38,272 nucleotides of DNA from JAFGHJ01 sp964418485 (GTDB lineage Bacteria; Hydrothermota; UBA3072). The stretch spans positions 1 through 38,272 of the forward strand of contig CAYQMH010000016.1 in NCBI GenBank assembly GCA_964418485.1, written 5' to 3'. A program made the position numbers and the translations under genes. The notes below the pieces were generated by a model. That model was not told the DNA's origin. It did not search any database and worked only from the letters and a program-made list of their open reading frames with translations. Of the stretch, positions 7,033 through 14,354 are shown in pieces. Positions within the stretch are counted from its first letter, which is position 1. Every line of letters starts with the position of its first letter.

Positions 7033-8355
7033 ATGTATAAAAAAATAATTTTAATAGTTCTATTAGTATTAAGTTTAGCAAGCCCCGCACAAGAAAGTTC
7101 TTCAGAATTTGAGTTAGATACTATTTTTGAGAGAAAACTCGATGAAATAATAGTCGATGCTATTTTTGATACGGCGACGATATCGATTGAAACGGCTAAG
7201 TCTTTAGGATGGAAAGACACATATTTGGAACAGTTAGGATCGAAAGATATGGTGAAAGTAGAGTATCCCAAGATTATTAAGATTTCAAAAAGAGGTACAG
7301 ATGTAGAATATTATGCTCCTGTCGTAAAGAACAGCTCTTACTACGTAAGCGAAATTGAATTTTATGATAGAGATGAAAGGAAATTAAATTCAATACAACC
7401 GGAAACTAATACCGAAATATATTCATCTGCCTACAATAAATATATACTTATCGGTAAAATCCCGGCAGAATACAAACCTAATTTTTCGGGCGGTTTATTA
7501 TATAACGCAAAAGGTGAAAGAATACTTGTGATGAAGGAAGGTCCAACGCCTATGTCAGTTTCCGAAAAAGGTCTTATGGGAGCATTTAGTTTGCTTTCCT
7601 GGGATCCAACATACAAGCCTGGAGGTCCTTTCTATTTGTATGATAAAGATGGTAACTTAATAAAAGCAATTAAGGATCCTAACAAAGAAGATGCAACCCC
7701 TTTTTTTTCTGAGTTCTCTCCTAATGGGAATCATGTGGTACTTGCTTTTGATGGAAAAACTGGAAAACCGAATTACTTTTATATTATTCTAGATAATGGG
7801 GAGATAGTGGGGCGATGCAAGCTTACCAAGTATTATTTTTCCGGACATTCCGAAGAAATGGCTGTATTAGATGATGCCGGCTTTGCCGTAGTTCTTGATG
7901 AGTATAAAATACCTTTCGTACTTTTTATTGATTGGAATGGTAATATAAAATGGGAACAACCTCTTGAAATTAGAGGAAATATGATTGTTAAAATTTCTGA
8001 AGATAAAAGCAAGGTGTATGTTTTGACTGGTTTAGGATGTATCTGGTGTTTTGATATTAAAACCGGTGTAAAACTATGGTATAATAAAGAAGGATGGGCT
8101 TTTGATTCAACTGCAGGAAGATTCTCCTGGGAAATTCCACGGTTCAGAGAATTAAAAGTGAACGATGACATTCTTTATATAATCGGGAAACAGGGTAGGG
8201 AATGGCACAGTTCTACACTTTTTGCTTTTGACGGCAAAACGGGAAATCTTTTGAAAAAAATTGAATATCCTCAGGAAAAAATAACTTTTGCGGAAACTGT
8301 TGAAAATATAGGTATCATAAATATTACAAACCCTTCAATTTCTATACTGAAATAA
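7033..8355 (+). CDS. Secreted PQQ/WD40-like beta-propeller protein of unknown function
   Basis: The 440-aa product starts with a Sec signal peptide (MYKKIILIVLLVLSLASPAQ). Residues ~140-440 show repeated four-strand blades of PQQ/quinoprotein-like type: PFYLYDKDGNLIKAI, NYFYIILDNGEIVGRC, FVLFIDWNGNIKWEQPL, GCIWCFDIKTGVKLWYN, STLFAFDGKTGNLLKKI. The N-terminal ~120 residues (VKVEYPKIIKISKRGTDVEYY) look like a separate small beta domain. No catalytic or PQQ-binding residues are recognisable, so a binding or scaffold role is more likely than dehydrogenase activity. It is a single-gene unit with a consensus promoter and a good SD, so probably well expressed. Its 3' neighbour acpS is convergent. 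Confidence 0.65.
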   Translation: MYKKIILIVLLVLSLASPAQESSSEFELDTIFERKLDEIIVDAIFDTATISIETAKSLGWKDTYLEQLGSKDMVKVEYPKIIKISKRGTDVEYYAPVVKNSSYYVSEIEFYDRDERKLNSIQPETNTEIYSSAYNKYILIGKIPAEYKPNFSGGLLYNAKGERILVMKEGPTPMSVSEKGLMGAFSLLSWDPTYKPGGPFYLYDKDGNLIKAIKDPNKEDATPFFSEFSPNGNHVVLAFDGKTGKPNYFYIILDNGEIVGRCKLTKYYFSGHSEEMAVLDDAGFAVVLDEYKIPFVLFIDWNGNIKWEQPLEIRGNMIVKISEDKSKVYVLTGLGCIWCFDIKTGVKLWYNKEGWAFDSTAGRFSWEIPRFRELKVNDDILYIIGKQGREWHSSTLFAFDGKTGNLLKKIEYPQEKITFAETVENIGIINITNPSISILK

Positions 8356-8386
8356 TTTTATGCGAATTTAATAATTGGGAAATTGC

Positions 8387-8430
8387 GGTTGGTGTTGGGA
8401 GAGGATTCTAACTTCTAACTTCTTCTTTCT
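8387..8430. repeat. Composite repeat: GGTTGG-rich part plus AACTTCT heptamers
   Basis: A GGTTGGTGTTGGGA stretch runs into GGATTCT and then AACTTCT, AACTTCT, TCTTTCT (8410-8430). The same order of parts recurs at 8987-9036, on the other side of acpS. Confidence 0.55.
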
Positions 8431-8447
8431 CTGTTATCATCGGTGTC

Positions 8448-8795
8448 CTATTCCTTTTCCAATAAAACTGCGGCGATTGCGGTGTCATTGGTGTGGGAAA
8501 GAGATACGTGGGTTTTTATTCCTTTCATTTCAGCTTCTAATTTCTTATTCAAAATCCTGATTACCGGTTTTTTTTCTGTTCGAACCTCGATTGCTTTCCA
8601 GCCATAACTATGATTTTTGGCTTTATAAAAAGATTCTTTGACGGCAAATCTTGCGGCATAACACTGGCTTTTCCCAATCTTATTTTTACAGTATTGCTTT
8701 TCGTTTTCGGTGAATATTTTATCTATAAAGTTATCACCCCAGCGGTTTATTGCTTTTTCTATCCTGCTTGTCTTAACTATATCTATACCAATCAT
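8448..8795 (-). CDS. acpS: Holo-[acyl-carrier-protein] synthase
   Basis: The 115-aa protein is a typical short AcpS (4'-phosphopantetheinyl transferase). It moves the phosphopantetheine arm from CoA onto the ACP serine for fatty-acid synthesis. MIGIDIVKTSRIEKAI holds the Mg-binding Asp. IFTENEKQYCKNK matches the FTexExxYC motif. ARFAVKESFYKAK is the (W/A)xxKEA-like motif with the second metal ligand Glu, and HVSLSHTNDTAIAAVLLE is the C-terminal strand. The length is normal. No SD precedes the ATG; the start is chosen by the family's MIxGIGxDxV N-terminus. It stands alone among repeats and is convergent with the beta-propeller gene. Confidence 0.92.
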   Translation of the reverse strand: MIGIDIVKTSRIEKAINRWGDNFIDKIFTENEKQYCKNKIGKSQCYAARFAVKESFYKAKNHSYGWKAIEVRTEKKPVIRILNKKLEAEMKGIKTHVSLSHTNDTAIAAVLLEKE

Positions 8796-8868
8796 ATATT
8801 ACTCAAAAGCGCTCATTTTTTTCTGTTTACTCAGTATTTCTTTCCTCTGTGTATTCTGTTTTTAATAA

Positions 8869-8903
8869 AGAAGTTAGTAGTTGGAAGTTAGAAGTTAGAA
8901 TAA
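8869..8903. repeat. Heptamer array, AGAAGTT type
   Basis: Consecutive 7-mers AGAAGTT (8869), AGTAGTT (8876), GGAAGTT (8883), AGAAGTT (8890), AGAATAA (8897). It has the opposite orientation to the arrays at 8410 and 9009, so it can pair with either in RNA. Confidence 0.6.
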
Positions 8904-8920
8904 AACAACAAATAAAAAAT

Positions 8921-8945
8921 CTCTGTGTCCTCTGTGGTTCAATTA
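8921..8945 (-). repeat. CACAGAG-type dispersed repeat
   Basis: On the minus strand it reads TTGAACCACAGAGGACACAG, then AG. It lies upstream of acpS in the same orientation as acpS. A weaker partial copy is at 8842-8858. Confidence 0.65.
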
Positions 8946-8986
8946 GTTTTTTATTCTTCATATCTTCATGCTAGACAAAAGTTTTT

Positions 8987-9036
8987 GGGTTGGTTGGGAT
9001 GGGATTCTAACTCCTAGCTCCTTGCTTCTATCTTCT
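8987..9036. repeat. Composite repeat: GGTTGG-rich part plus AACTCCT-type heptamers
   Basis: GGGTTGGTTGGGATGGGATTCT is followed by AACTCCT (9009), AGCTCCT (9016), TGCTTCT (9023), ATCTTCT (9030). It is a direct partner of 8387-8430, about 600 bp away. Confidence 0.55.
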
Positions 9037-9039
9037 TTA

Positions 9040-9351
9040 TTATTTTTCATCATATATGATTACCGTATCCCCGTCTTTTATCATACCCAATTTTTCCCTT
9101 GCTATCTTTTCAATAAGAAAAGTATCTTTTTTTATCCTTTTTAAAGAATCCAGTACAGCTGCTTCTTTTTTTAGAAGTTCCTGTTTTTCTTTTCTGAGTT
9201 TGTTTTCTCTTCTTTTTAGTTTAGCGATATTTATAAAACCGTAGGCTCCAAAAAAAAGATAGTATATAATTCCGCATATAATCAAAAGTAAGAGAATCTT
9301 TTTTAAGTTTTTTTTTATAAGCTTTTTAGAACGCTTTGAACTTCGCGGCAT
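9040..9351 (-). CDS. FtsB/DivIC-like septum formation initiator
   Basis: The 103-aa protein has the FtsB/DivIC layout: a very basic cytoplasmic tail (MPRSSKRSKKLIKKNLKK), one transmembrane helix (ILLLLIICGIIYYLFFGAYGF, residues ~19-39), a coiled coil (LKRRENKLRKEKQELLKKEAAVLDSLKRI) and the C-terminal FLIEKIAREKLGMIKDGDTVI motif, where AREkLGm is the most conserved piece. It should bridge the divisome together with FtsL/FtsQ-type partners. It overlaps the end of eno by 26 bp in another frame, with AGGAG directly before the ATG. The eno-ftsB order is common in many bacteria. Confidence 0.8.
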   Translation of the reverse strand: MPRSSKRSKKLIKKNLKKILLLLIICGIIYYLFFGAYGFINIAKLKRRENKLRKEKQELLKKEAAVLDSLKRIKKDTFLIEKIAREKLGMIKDGDTVIIYDEK

Positions 9352-10579
9352 CTCCTAATTCCTCTTCGATTCTTAGCAGTTCATTGTACTTTTCTAATCT
9401 TTCGCTCCTTGAAAGAGAACCGGTTTTAATTTGACCTGTATTAAGACCTACTGCGAGGTGAGAGATAAATGTATCGGCTGTTTCACCGGAACGGTGTGAG
9501 ACAACAGCTGTCCAACCGTTATTTTTTGCCATCTGTATTGCTTCTATCGTTTCCGTAACGGTTCCTATCTGGTTGAGTTTTATAAGTACAGAGTTACTTA
9601 CATTTTTGTCGATGCCTTTTTGTATTATAGAGGTGTTTGTTACGAAAAGGTCGTCTCCTACAAGTTGGATTTTATTGCCTAATTCTTCCGTCAATTTTTC
9701 CCAACCATTCCAATCGGCTTCGGAAAGGCCATCTTCGATTGAAATTATAGGATATTTATCAACCCATTTTTTATATACATCGATCATGTCTTTCGAGGAT
9801 AAAGACTTTCCTCCAAACTTATAGGATTTATCTTTGTAAAACTCGGAGGCTGCGCAATCTAACGCTATTGCGATTTCCTTGCCGGCTTTATATCCTGCTT
9901 TTTCAATGGCTTTAATGATTAAACCTAATGCCTCTTCGTTGCTTTCAAGATTGGGAGCGAAACCCCCTTCGTCTCCGACGCTGGTAGCATATTTTTTATC
10001 GGAAAGAATTTTTTTAAGTGCGTGGAATACTTCACTTGCTGCTCGGATTGCTTCCTTGAAATTAGGAAGTCCTACAGGAGCTATCATATATTCCTGAATA
10101 TCCAGATTGTTATCGGCGTGTTCTCCGCCGTTTAAGATGTTACAGAGAGGAACCGGAAGTAAATATGCGTTTGAACCTCCGAGGTATCTGTAAAGAGGTA
10201 TATTCAAATATTTACTTGCGGCTCTTGCGACTGCCATAGATATAGAAAGAATAGCATTGGCTCCGAGTTTGCTCTTGTTTTCGGTTCCATCCATTTTACA
10301 CATTGTTAGGTCTATCAATCTTTGGTCTAAACAGTTTTTGCCGACGATTTCCTGTCCGAGTATATTTTGCGCATTGTTAACCGCTTTAAGAACTCCTTTT
10401 CCTCCGTATCTATTTTTATCTTTATCTCGAAGTTCCAAAGCTTCCCTTGTTCCGGTAGAAGCTCCGGAAGGAACGGCGGCCCTACCCGTAATTCCTGATT
10501 CTAAAGTGCATTCAGCTTCTATTGTGGGATTTCCTCTTGAATCGATTATTTCTCTTGCTTTTATGTCGATTATTCTCAT
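9326..10579 (-). CDS. eno: Enolase
   Basis: The 417-aa protein is a full-length enolase, converting 2-phosphoglycerate to phosphoenolpyruvate in glycolysis. Visible marks are IKAREIIDSRGNPTIEAE at the start, PSGASTGTREALELRD (mobile loop), NILNGGEHADNNLDIQEYM, the metal ligands in IALDCAASEF, ISIEDGLSEADW and LVGDDLFVTN, then VLIKLNQIGTVTET with the catalytic Lys, and SHRSGETADTFISHLAVGL. A canonical AAGGAGG lies 9 nt before the ATG. It follows the tRNA-Arg gene by 27 bp on the same strand, so both probably come from the promoter near 10,760. Confidence 0.97.
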   Translation of the reverse strand: MRIIDIKAREIIDSRGNPTIEAECTLESGITGRAAVPSGASTGTREALELRDKDKNRYGGKGVLKAVNNAQNILGQEIVGKNCLDQRLIDLTMCKMDGTENKSKLGANAILSISMAVARAASKYLNIPLYRYLGGSNAYLLPVPLCNILNGGEHADNNLDIQEYMIAPVGLPNFKEAIRAASEVFHALKKILSDKKYATSVGDEGGFAPNLESNEEALGLIIKAIEKAGYKAGKEIAIALDCAASEFYKDKSYKFGGKSLSSKDMIDVYKKWVDKYPIISIEDGLSEADWNGWEKLTEELGNKIQLVGDDLFVTNTSIIQKGIDKNVSNSVLIKLNQIGTVTETIEAIQMAKNNGWTAVVSHRSGETADTFISHLAVGLNTGQIKTGSLSRSERLEKYNELLRIEEELGDAAKFKAF

Positions 10580-10606
10580 TGAAATTTTTCCTCCTTAATT
10601 TTTCTC

Positions 10607-10680
10607 TACGCCCGGAAGGATTCGAACCTTCAACCAGCGGATCCGAAGTCCGCTACTCTGTCCAGTTGAGCTACGGGCGC
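10607..10680 (-). tRNA. tRNA-Arg, anticodon TCG
   Basis: Read on the minus strand the 74-nt sequence folds as a cloverleaf. The acceptor stem GCGCCCG pairs with CGGGCGT (one G-U). The D stem GCTC pairs with GAGT. The anticodon stem GCGGA/TCCGC holds loop CTTCGGA with anticodon TCG (10646-10644). The T arm is GAAGG-TTCGAAT-CCTTC. The discriminator base is A and CCA is not encoded. TCG reads CGA (and likely CGG) arginine codons. Confidence 0.95.
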
Positions 10681-10991
10681 TAGCGTCTTATCCGTTTTTT
10701 TATTGAAAATCAAGTTGATTTTAAAAATTTTTAGCCAATCACTCGAATATATTGTTACATTTTTGTTTGTCAAGTATAGGTTTAGCTGTAGGTTTTTTTG
10801 TTTTTGTTTGTCTATAGAAAAAATTATGAAATTGCTATATGGGAGTATATAACATGCTATGAATATTGTGTTTTCGGAGAAAGCTGTTATTAAGGGCTTG
10901 ACTATATTATCAATCTTTATAAATTAAGTACGTAATTGGTTGAATTGAGATAAAATTCATTTTGTTTAAAACGACAAAGAGGAGGAGATAA
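10681..10991. other. Divergent intergenic gap between tRNA-Arg/eno and the rpsR operon
   Basis: The gap holds the minus-strand promoter at 10746-10773 and, for the plus strand, a weak candidate TTGACT (10898-10903) with TATAAA (10918-10923) at a short 14-nt spacing. A GGAGGAG SD (10981-10987) precedes the rpsR GTG. No ORF, RNA gene or repeat of the window's families is visible here. Confidence 0.5.
10746..10773 (-). promoter_or_regulatory. Sigma70-like promoter for tRNA-Arg/eno/ftsB
   Basis: On the minus strand a perfect TTGACA (10773-10768) is followed after 16 nt by TATATT (10751-10746). The start would be near 10739, about 60 nt upstream of the tRNA. Confidence 0.6.
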
Positions 10992-11219
10992 GTGTCAACT
11001 GATAAAAGAAGGAGAAATTGTTATTTTTGCAAGACTGGTGAAGATGAAATTAATTATCTGAATGTTGAATTGTTGAGCAAATACGTAACACCGAGTGGGA
11101 AAATACTTCCTTCTCGACTAACCAGGGTTTGTCCTAAACACCAGAGAAAACTAAAAAGAGCTATAATGCAATCTAGAGAAATTGCGTTAATGCCTTATGT
11201 TAAGTCTTTGGAGTGGTAG
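10992..11219 (+). CDS. rpsR: 30S ribosomal protein S18, zinc-binding type
   Basis: The 75-aa protein is S18: KYVTPSGKILPSRLTRVC and KLKRAIMQSREIALMPYV are the family core. CYFCK near the N-terminus and CPKH after TRV give a CxxC...CxxH set, the metal-binding (C+) form. The start is GTG with GGAGGAG 4 nt before it. It opens a 15-gene plus-strand array, and rplI follows after 6 bp. The usual upstream partners rpsF and ssb are missing here; a divergent tRNA lies there instead. Confidence 0.95.
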   Translation: MSTDKRRRNCYFCKTGEDEINYLNVELLSKYVTPSGKILPSRLTRVCPKHQRKLKRAIMQSREIALMPYVKSLEW

Positions 11220-11225
11220 CGTAAT

Positions 11226-11810
11226 ATGGAAATAATACTCAAAGAAGATCATCCGAATTTGGGGAAGAAGGGTCAAATTGTTAAAGTATCTAATGGCTAT
11301 GCCAGGAATTATTTGATTCCAAGGAATATAGCTGTAATAAACGTTGCCGGTAATAAATCTGCCGTCGAAGTGGAATTGCAATTTGAAGGAATTAAAGAGG
11401 AAAAAGGAATATCCGCGGCAGAAGAAATTAAAGTAAAAATCGATGGTAAAAAGTTTAAAATCAAGGCTAAAGTAGGCAAAGAAGGTAAGTTATATGGTTC
11501 TATAACCAAGCAAGATATTGTAGAGTTATTAAAAAAAGAAGGCTTTGATATTGACAAAAAAATAATGGATGTTGAGGATCATATAAAAGAAGCCGGCTCA
11601 TATGAGATACAATTAAATCTATTTAAGGATGTAAAAGCCTATATTAATCTTATAGTAGAAGGGGAGTCTTCTCTGGAGGAAGAAAAGCCATCTCAAAAGG
11701 AAGGAGCGTCTGAGTTGGAAGAAGAATCTTCTCTGGAGGAAGAAAAACCATCAGAAGAGGAAGAAGCGCCTACGGTAGAAGAGAAATCTTCTGAGGAGGA
11801 AGAAAATTGA
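11226..11810 (+). CDS. rplI: 50S ribosomal protein L9 with acidic repeat tail
   Basis: Residues 1-~148 are a normal L9: MEIILKEDHPNLGKKGQIVKVSNGYARNYLIPR is the rRNA-binding N-domain, and GKLYGSITKQDIVELLKKEGFDIDKK starts the C-domain. Then comes an unusual ~47-residue tail, almost only Glu, Ser, Lys and Pro. It is built from two 20-residue tandem units beginning SSLEEEKPS, plus a partial third (SSEEEEN). The repeat is visible in the DNA as units 11667-11726 and 11727-11786. Ordinary L9 is ~150 aa. The tail should be disordered and strongly negative; its role is unknown. The gene overlaps the next by 4 bp. Confidence 0.93.
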   Translation: MEIILKEDHPNLGKKGQIVKVSNGYARNYLIPRNIAVINVAGNKSAVEVELQFEGIKEEKGISAAEEIKVKIDGKKFKIKAKVGKEGKLYGSITKQDIVELLKKEGFDIDKKIMDVEDHIKEAGSYEIQLNLFKDVKAYINLIVEGESSLEEEKPSQKEGASELEEESSLEEEKPSEEEEAPTVEEKSSEEEEN

Positions 11811-12292
11811 AAGAAGTTAAAATTGCCGGCATTGCAATTGATAGGACATCGAATACACCTGTAGTTCTTTTAAGAGATGTTGAGGAAAAGAAAAAGGTTC
11901 TTCCTATATGGATAGGGCCTGTTGAAGCTGAAGCTATATCTCAAGGATTGAAAAATGAAAAGTTTAGTCGGCCTCTCACTCATGATTTACTGTTAAATGT
12001 TTTAAAAGGTTTGAAAGTAGATATAGCTAGAGTTGTAGTGTCAGACCTGAAGGATGATACTTATTTTGCGGAAATCTATCTAAAAAAAGAAAATGAAATT
12101 TTTAAGATAGATTCACGTCCAAGTGATTCTTTAGCCTTGGCTTCTAAAAATCATATCCCAATATATGTCCATGATACGGTAATGGAAAAAGGTGGTATAA
12201 AACTGGATATTGATGATAGTAAAAAGATTCAGGATATTAAAAAGTATATGGAGGACATTAAGCCGGAAGAATTCGGAAAGTTCAGGATGTGA
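11807..12292 (+). CDS. Bifunctional nuclease family protein (DUF151)
   Basis: The 161-aa protein belongs to the DUF151/BFN family: VEEKKKVLPIWIGPVEAEAIS is the hallmark, and the family R-P-x-THDLL is seen as SRPLTHDLL. FKIDSRPSDSLALASKNHIPIYVHD is the second conserved block. Family members have been described as nucleases acting on DNA and RNA, but the bacterial role is not settled. It starts with TTG, overlaps the rplI stop (TTGA), and the GAGGAGGAAG run in the rplI tail can serve as its SD. So the acidic repeat DNA also carries its ribosome binding site. Confidence 0.85.
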   Translation: MKEVKIAGIAIDRTSNTPVVLLRDVEEKKKVLPIWIGPVEAEAISQGLKNEKFSRPLTHDLLLNVLKGLKVDIARVVVSDLKDDTYFAEIYLKKENEIFKIDSRPSDSLALASKNHIPIYVHDTVMEKGGIKLDIDDSKKIQDIKKYMEDIKPEEFGKFRM

Positions 12293-12294
12293 TC

Positions 12295-12738
12295 TTGAGA
12301 GTTCTAATACAAAGAGTGCTTTCTGCTTCAGTTCGTTTGATTAAAGAAGGGAAAGTTAAAAAAGAAGCTTCAATAGGCAAGGGGCTCTTACTTTTCGTTG
12401 GCGTAGGTGATAATGATAGTCAGGATACAGCGGATTTTTTGGTAAAGAAAATTTTTAATCTTAGAATTTTTGAGAATAAAGGTAAGTTTGATTTATCGCT
12501 AGCTGATATTAAAGGTGAGATTCTGGCTGTACCCCAGTTTACTTTATACGGAAATACGGAAAAGGGAAGAAGGCCTGAATTTAGTGCGGCAGAACGACCA
12601 GAGCGAGCAAAAATTCTGTTTGATTTCTTCTGCGAAAAGTTTGAGAAATTACTTTCTTGTAGAAAAGGTTTTTTCGGTGAAAGGATGGAAGTGGAATTAG
12701 TTAACGACGGTCCGGTTACTTTAATGGTGGAAAAATGA
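12295..12738 (+). CDS. dtd: D-aminoacyl-tRNA deacylase
   Basis: This is a 147-aa DTD: it removes D-amino acids (and glycine from tRNA-Ala) from tRNA. The N-terminus RVLIQRVLSASV, the active-site block PQFTLYGNTEKGRRPEF (family SQFTLY), GLLLFVGVGDND and the C-terminal NDGPVTLMVE (family NxGPVT cis Gly-Pro) are all present. I place the start at TTG 12295 because the family begins MR-x-x-x-QRV and an AGGA lies 7 nt upstream. A GTG at 12289, overlapping the previous stop, is an alternative that adds two residues. It overlaps yicC by 4 bp. Confidence 0.93.
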   Translation: MRVLIQRVLSASVRLIKEGKVKKEASIGKGLLLFVGVGDNDSQDTADFLVKKIFNLRIFENKGKFDLSLADIKGEILAVPQFTLYGNTEKGRRPEFSAAERPERAKILFDFFCEKFEKLLSCRKGFFGERMEVELVNDGPVTLMVEK

Positions 12739-13586
12739 AATCGATGACAGCTTTTGCTTCTGCTATAAAAGAAATTTCAGGATTAACCATCAGATTCAAC
12801 ATTGCTTCTTATAATAGCAGATTCGTTGATATAAACCTTACCCTGCCGGAGTTTTTGTTGCCTTATCAGCTAAATATTTACGATAAGATTAAAAATAAAG
12901 TCGCGCGGGGCAGAGTAGAAATGCAGGTTTATCTTGAAGACGGGAATTTTGTAGATTCTCCTATATACCAGAAAAATATTGAACGAGATTTAGAAAGATT
13001 AAGAAAATTGAAAAAGAAGTTCAGGTTAAAGGGAGATATAGATATTTCTATTCTTATGAATTTTACGCATTTTGGGGCAGATTTAAAGAATTTTGATATG
13101 GAATGGAAAGAGATTGATTCTTTTTTAGATGATCTTCTTTCCGAACTTGATGAAGTCAGGGAAAGAGAGGGAGAATTTATAAAAAAAGATCTTGAAGAGA
13201 AAATAAAAAGTTTTGAAGATATTCTTGATTTTATACTGAGTAAAATAGATAAAGATTCCGAAGAGAAAAAAGAAAAAATAATGAAAGAAATTAAACGCTT
13301 GAATGACCTCGATATACAAATTTCCCGGGAAGATATCAATCTTTTTGCTTTTAAAGGTGATATTAATGAAGAATTAGTCAGGCTAAATAGCCATATTGAT
13401 TATTTTGGAAAGTTGTTAGGAGAAAATGGTGCTATTGGAAAGCGATTGAAGTTTTTACTACAGGAAATGGCAAGAGAAGCAAATACGATAGGCTCAAAAG
13501 CTTATACTGCTGCTGTAGTACATAAAGTTATTGATTTAAAAGAACTTATTGATGAGTTAAGAGAACAGGTTGAAAATATAGAATGA
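12735..13586 (+). CDS. yicC: YicC/YloC family endoribonuclease
   Basis: The 283-aa protein has the full YicC layout. MKSMTAFASA opens it (family MTGFG/MTAFA), followed by RFNIASYNSRFVDINLTLPEFL (family VNxRxLDxxxRLP). KNKVARGRVEMQVYLE precedes a long helical middle, and the C-terminal block RLNSHIDYFGKLL...GKRLKFLLQEMAREANTIGSKA is diagnostic. The E. coli homologue is an endoribonuclease taking part in small-RNA decay. The gene sits directly upstream of gmk, a common order (yicC-gmk-rpoZ-coaBC). ATG overlaps the dtd stop, and its own stop overlaps gmk. Confidence 0.9.
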   Translation: MKSMTAFASAIKEISGLTIRFNIASYNSRFVDINLTLPEFLLPYQLNIYDKIKNKVARGRVEMQVYLEDGNFVDSPIYQKNIERDLERLRKLKKKFRLKGDIDISILMNFTHFGADLKNFDMEWKEIDSFLDDLLSELDEVREREGEFIKKDLEEKIKSFEDILDFILSKIDKDSEEKKEKIMKEIKRLNDLDIQISREDINLFAFKGDINEELVRLNSHIDYFGKLLGENGAIGKRLKFLLQEMAREANTIGSKAYTAAVVHKVIDLKELIDELREQVENIE

Positions 13587-14161
13587 TTATAATTATAGCA
13601 GGTCCTTCCGGTGCCGGGAAGACTACTGTTTGCAGGTTGTTGGTAAAGGAGGATGATAGTCTTTTGTACTCGGTTTCCGCTACCACTCGAGAAAAAAGGA
13701 GGGGAGAAAGGGATGGGGTTGATTATTATTTCATTTCAGAGGAGGAATTCAAAAGGTGGAAAAAAGAAGGTAGATTTTTAGAGACGGCAGAAGTGCACGG
13801 GCATCATTATGGAACCTTAGAAGGTTTTGTTCCTAAATTAGATGAAGTAGAGAAAGTGATTTTATTGGATGTTGACGTAAAAGGCAAAATAAATATTTGC
13901 AAAAAAATAAAAAATGCGGTTTCTATATTTTTATTACCGCCAACTATGCCCGAGGCGGTTAAAAGAATTAAAGGACGAAATGATGAAAAAGAAACGGAAA
14001 TAAAAAACAGAATGGAGACGGCTTCCCGTGAGATAAAAGAAATCAAGAATTTTGATTATCTTGTGGTAAATGATGACTTAAAAAAAACGGTTAAAGTTGT
14101 TAAATCTATAATTGTAGCAGAAAGACATAGAGTAAAGAATAAAATCGGAGGTAAGGTATGA
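13583..14161 (+). CDS. gmk: Guanylate kinase
   Basis: The 192-aa protein is a normal-length guanylate kinase (GMP + ATP to GDP + ADP). The P-loop GPSGAGKTT is at residues ~7-15. SVSATTREKRRGERDGVDYYF is the GMP-binding motif with the invariant RxxRxGExDGxDYxF. YGTL and LLDVDVKG follow, and RIKGRNDEKETEIKNRM is the lid region. The start codon overlaps the yicC stop (ATGA-type), and its stop overlaps the omega gene. Confidence 0.96.
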   Translation: MIIIIAGPSGAGKTTVCRLLVKEDDSLLYSVSATTREKRRGERDGVDYYFISEEEFKRWKKEGRFLETAEVHGHHYGTLEGFVPKLDEVEKVILLDVDVKGKINICKKIKNAVSIFLLPPTMPEAVKRIKGRNDEKETEIKNRMETASREIKEIKNFDYLVVNDDLKKTVKVVKSIIVAERHRVKNKIGGKV

Positions 14162-14352
14162 TTTATTCATTAGAGGATGTTAAAGGGAGAGAAAAAAATA
14201 TTTACAAAGCTGTAGTGATTATGGGTAAAGGTGCTCAGTGGTTTAGTACTTTTAGGAGAACAACGATAGATAAACCCATATATAAGTCTGTTGATGAGTT
14301 TTTGGAAGGAAATATTGAGTACGAGGTAATTAAAGAAGAAAAGGAAGACTAA
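14158..14352 (+). CDS. rpoZ: RNA polymerase omega subunit-like protein
   Basis: The 64-aa protein is short and fits the omega family by pattern: KNIYKAVVIMGKGAQWFSTF corresponds to the N-K-Y-E-A-V-x-x-A-K-R-A-R-Q helix, and KPIYKSVDEFLEGNIEYE to the K-P-x-x-x-A-x-E-E-x-x-x-G-K-I-x-Y tail. Context is decisive, since gmk-rpoZ-coaBC is the usual order. Several normally conserved positions differ: R-A-R becomes G-A-Q, and the Lys/Arg before it is changed. So it is divergent. An SD-like GGAGGT (14148-14153 region) precedes the ATG. Confidence 0.8.
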   Translation: MIYSLEDVKGREKNIYKAVVIMGKGAQWFSTFRRTTIDKPIYKSVDEFLEGNIEYEVIKEEKED

Positions 14353-14354
14353 TT

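Noticed and set aside
8375..8560. A 61-codon plus-strand ORF over the acpS 3' end
   Set aside because: It lies antisense to the well-supported acpS and consists partly of heptamer repeat.
12929..13339. A 136-codon minus-strand ORF inside yicC
   Set aside because: It is very Ser/Phe/Ile-rich, as expected for the reverse reading of a Glu/Lys-rich gene, and has no SD or family pattern.
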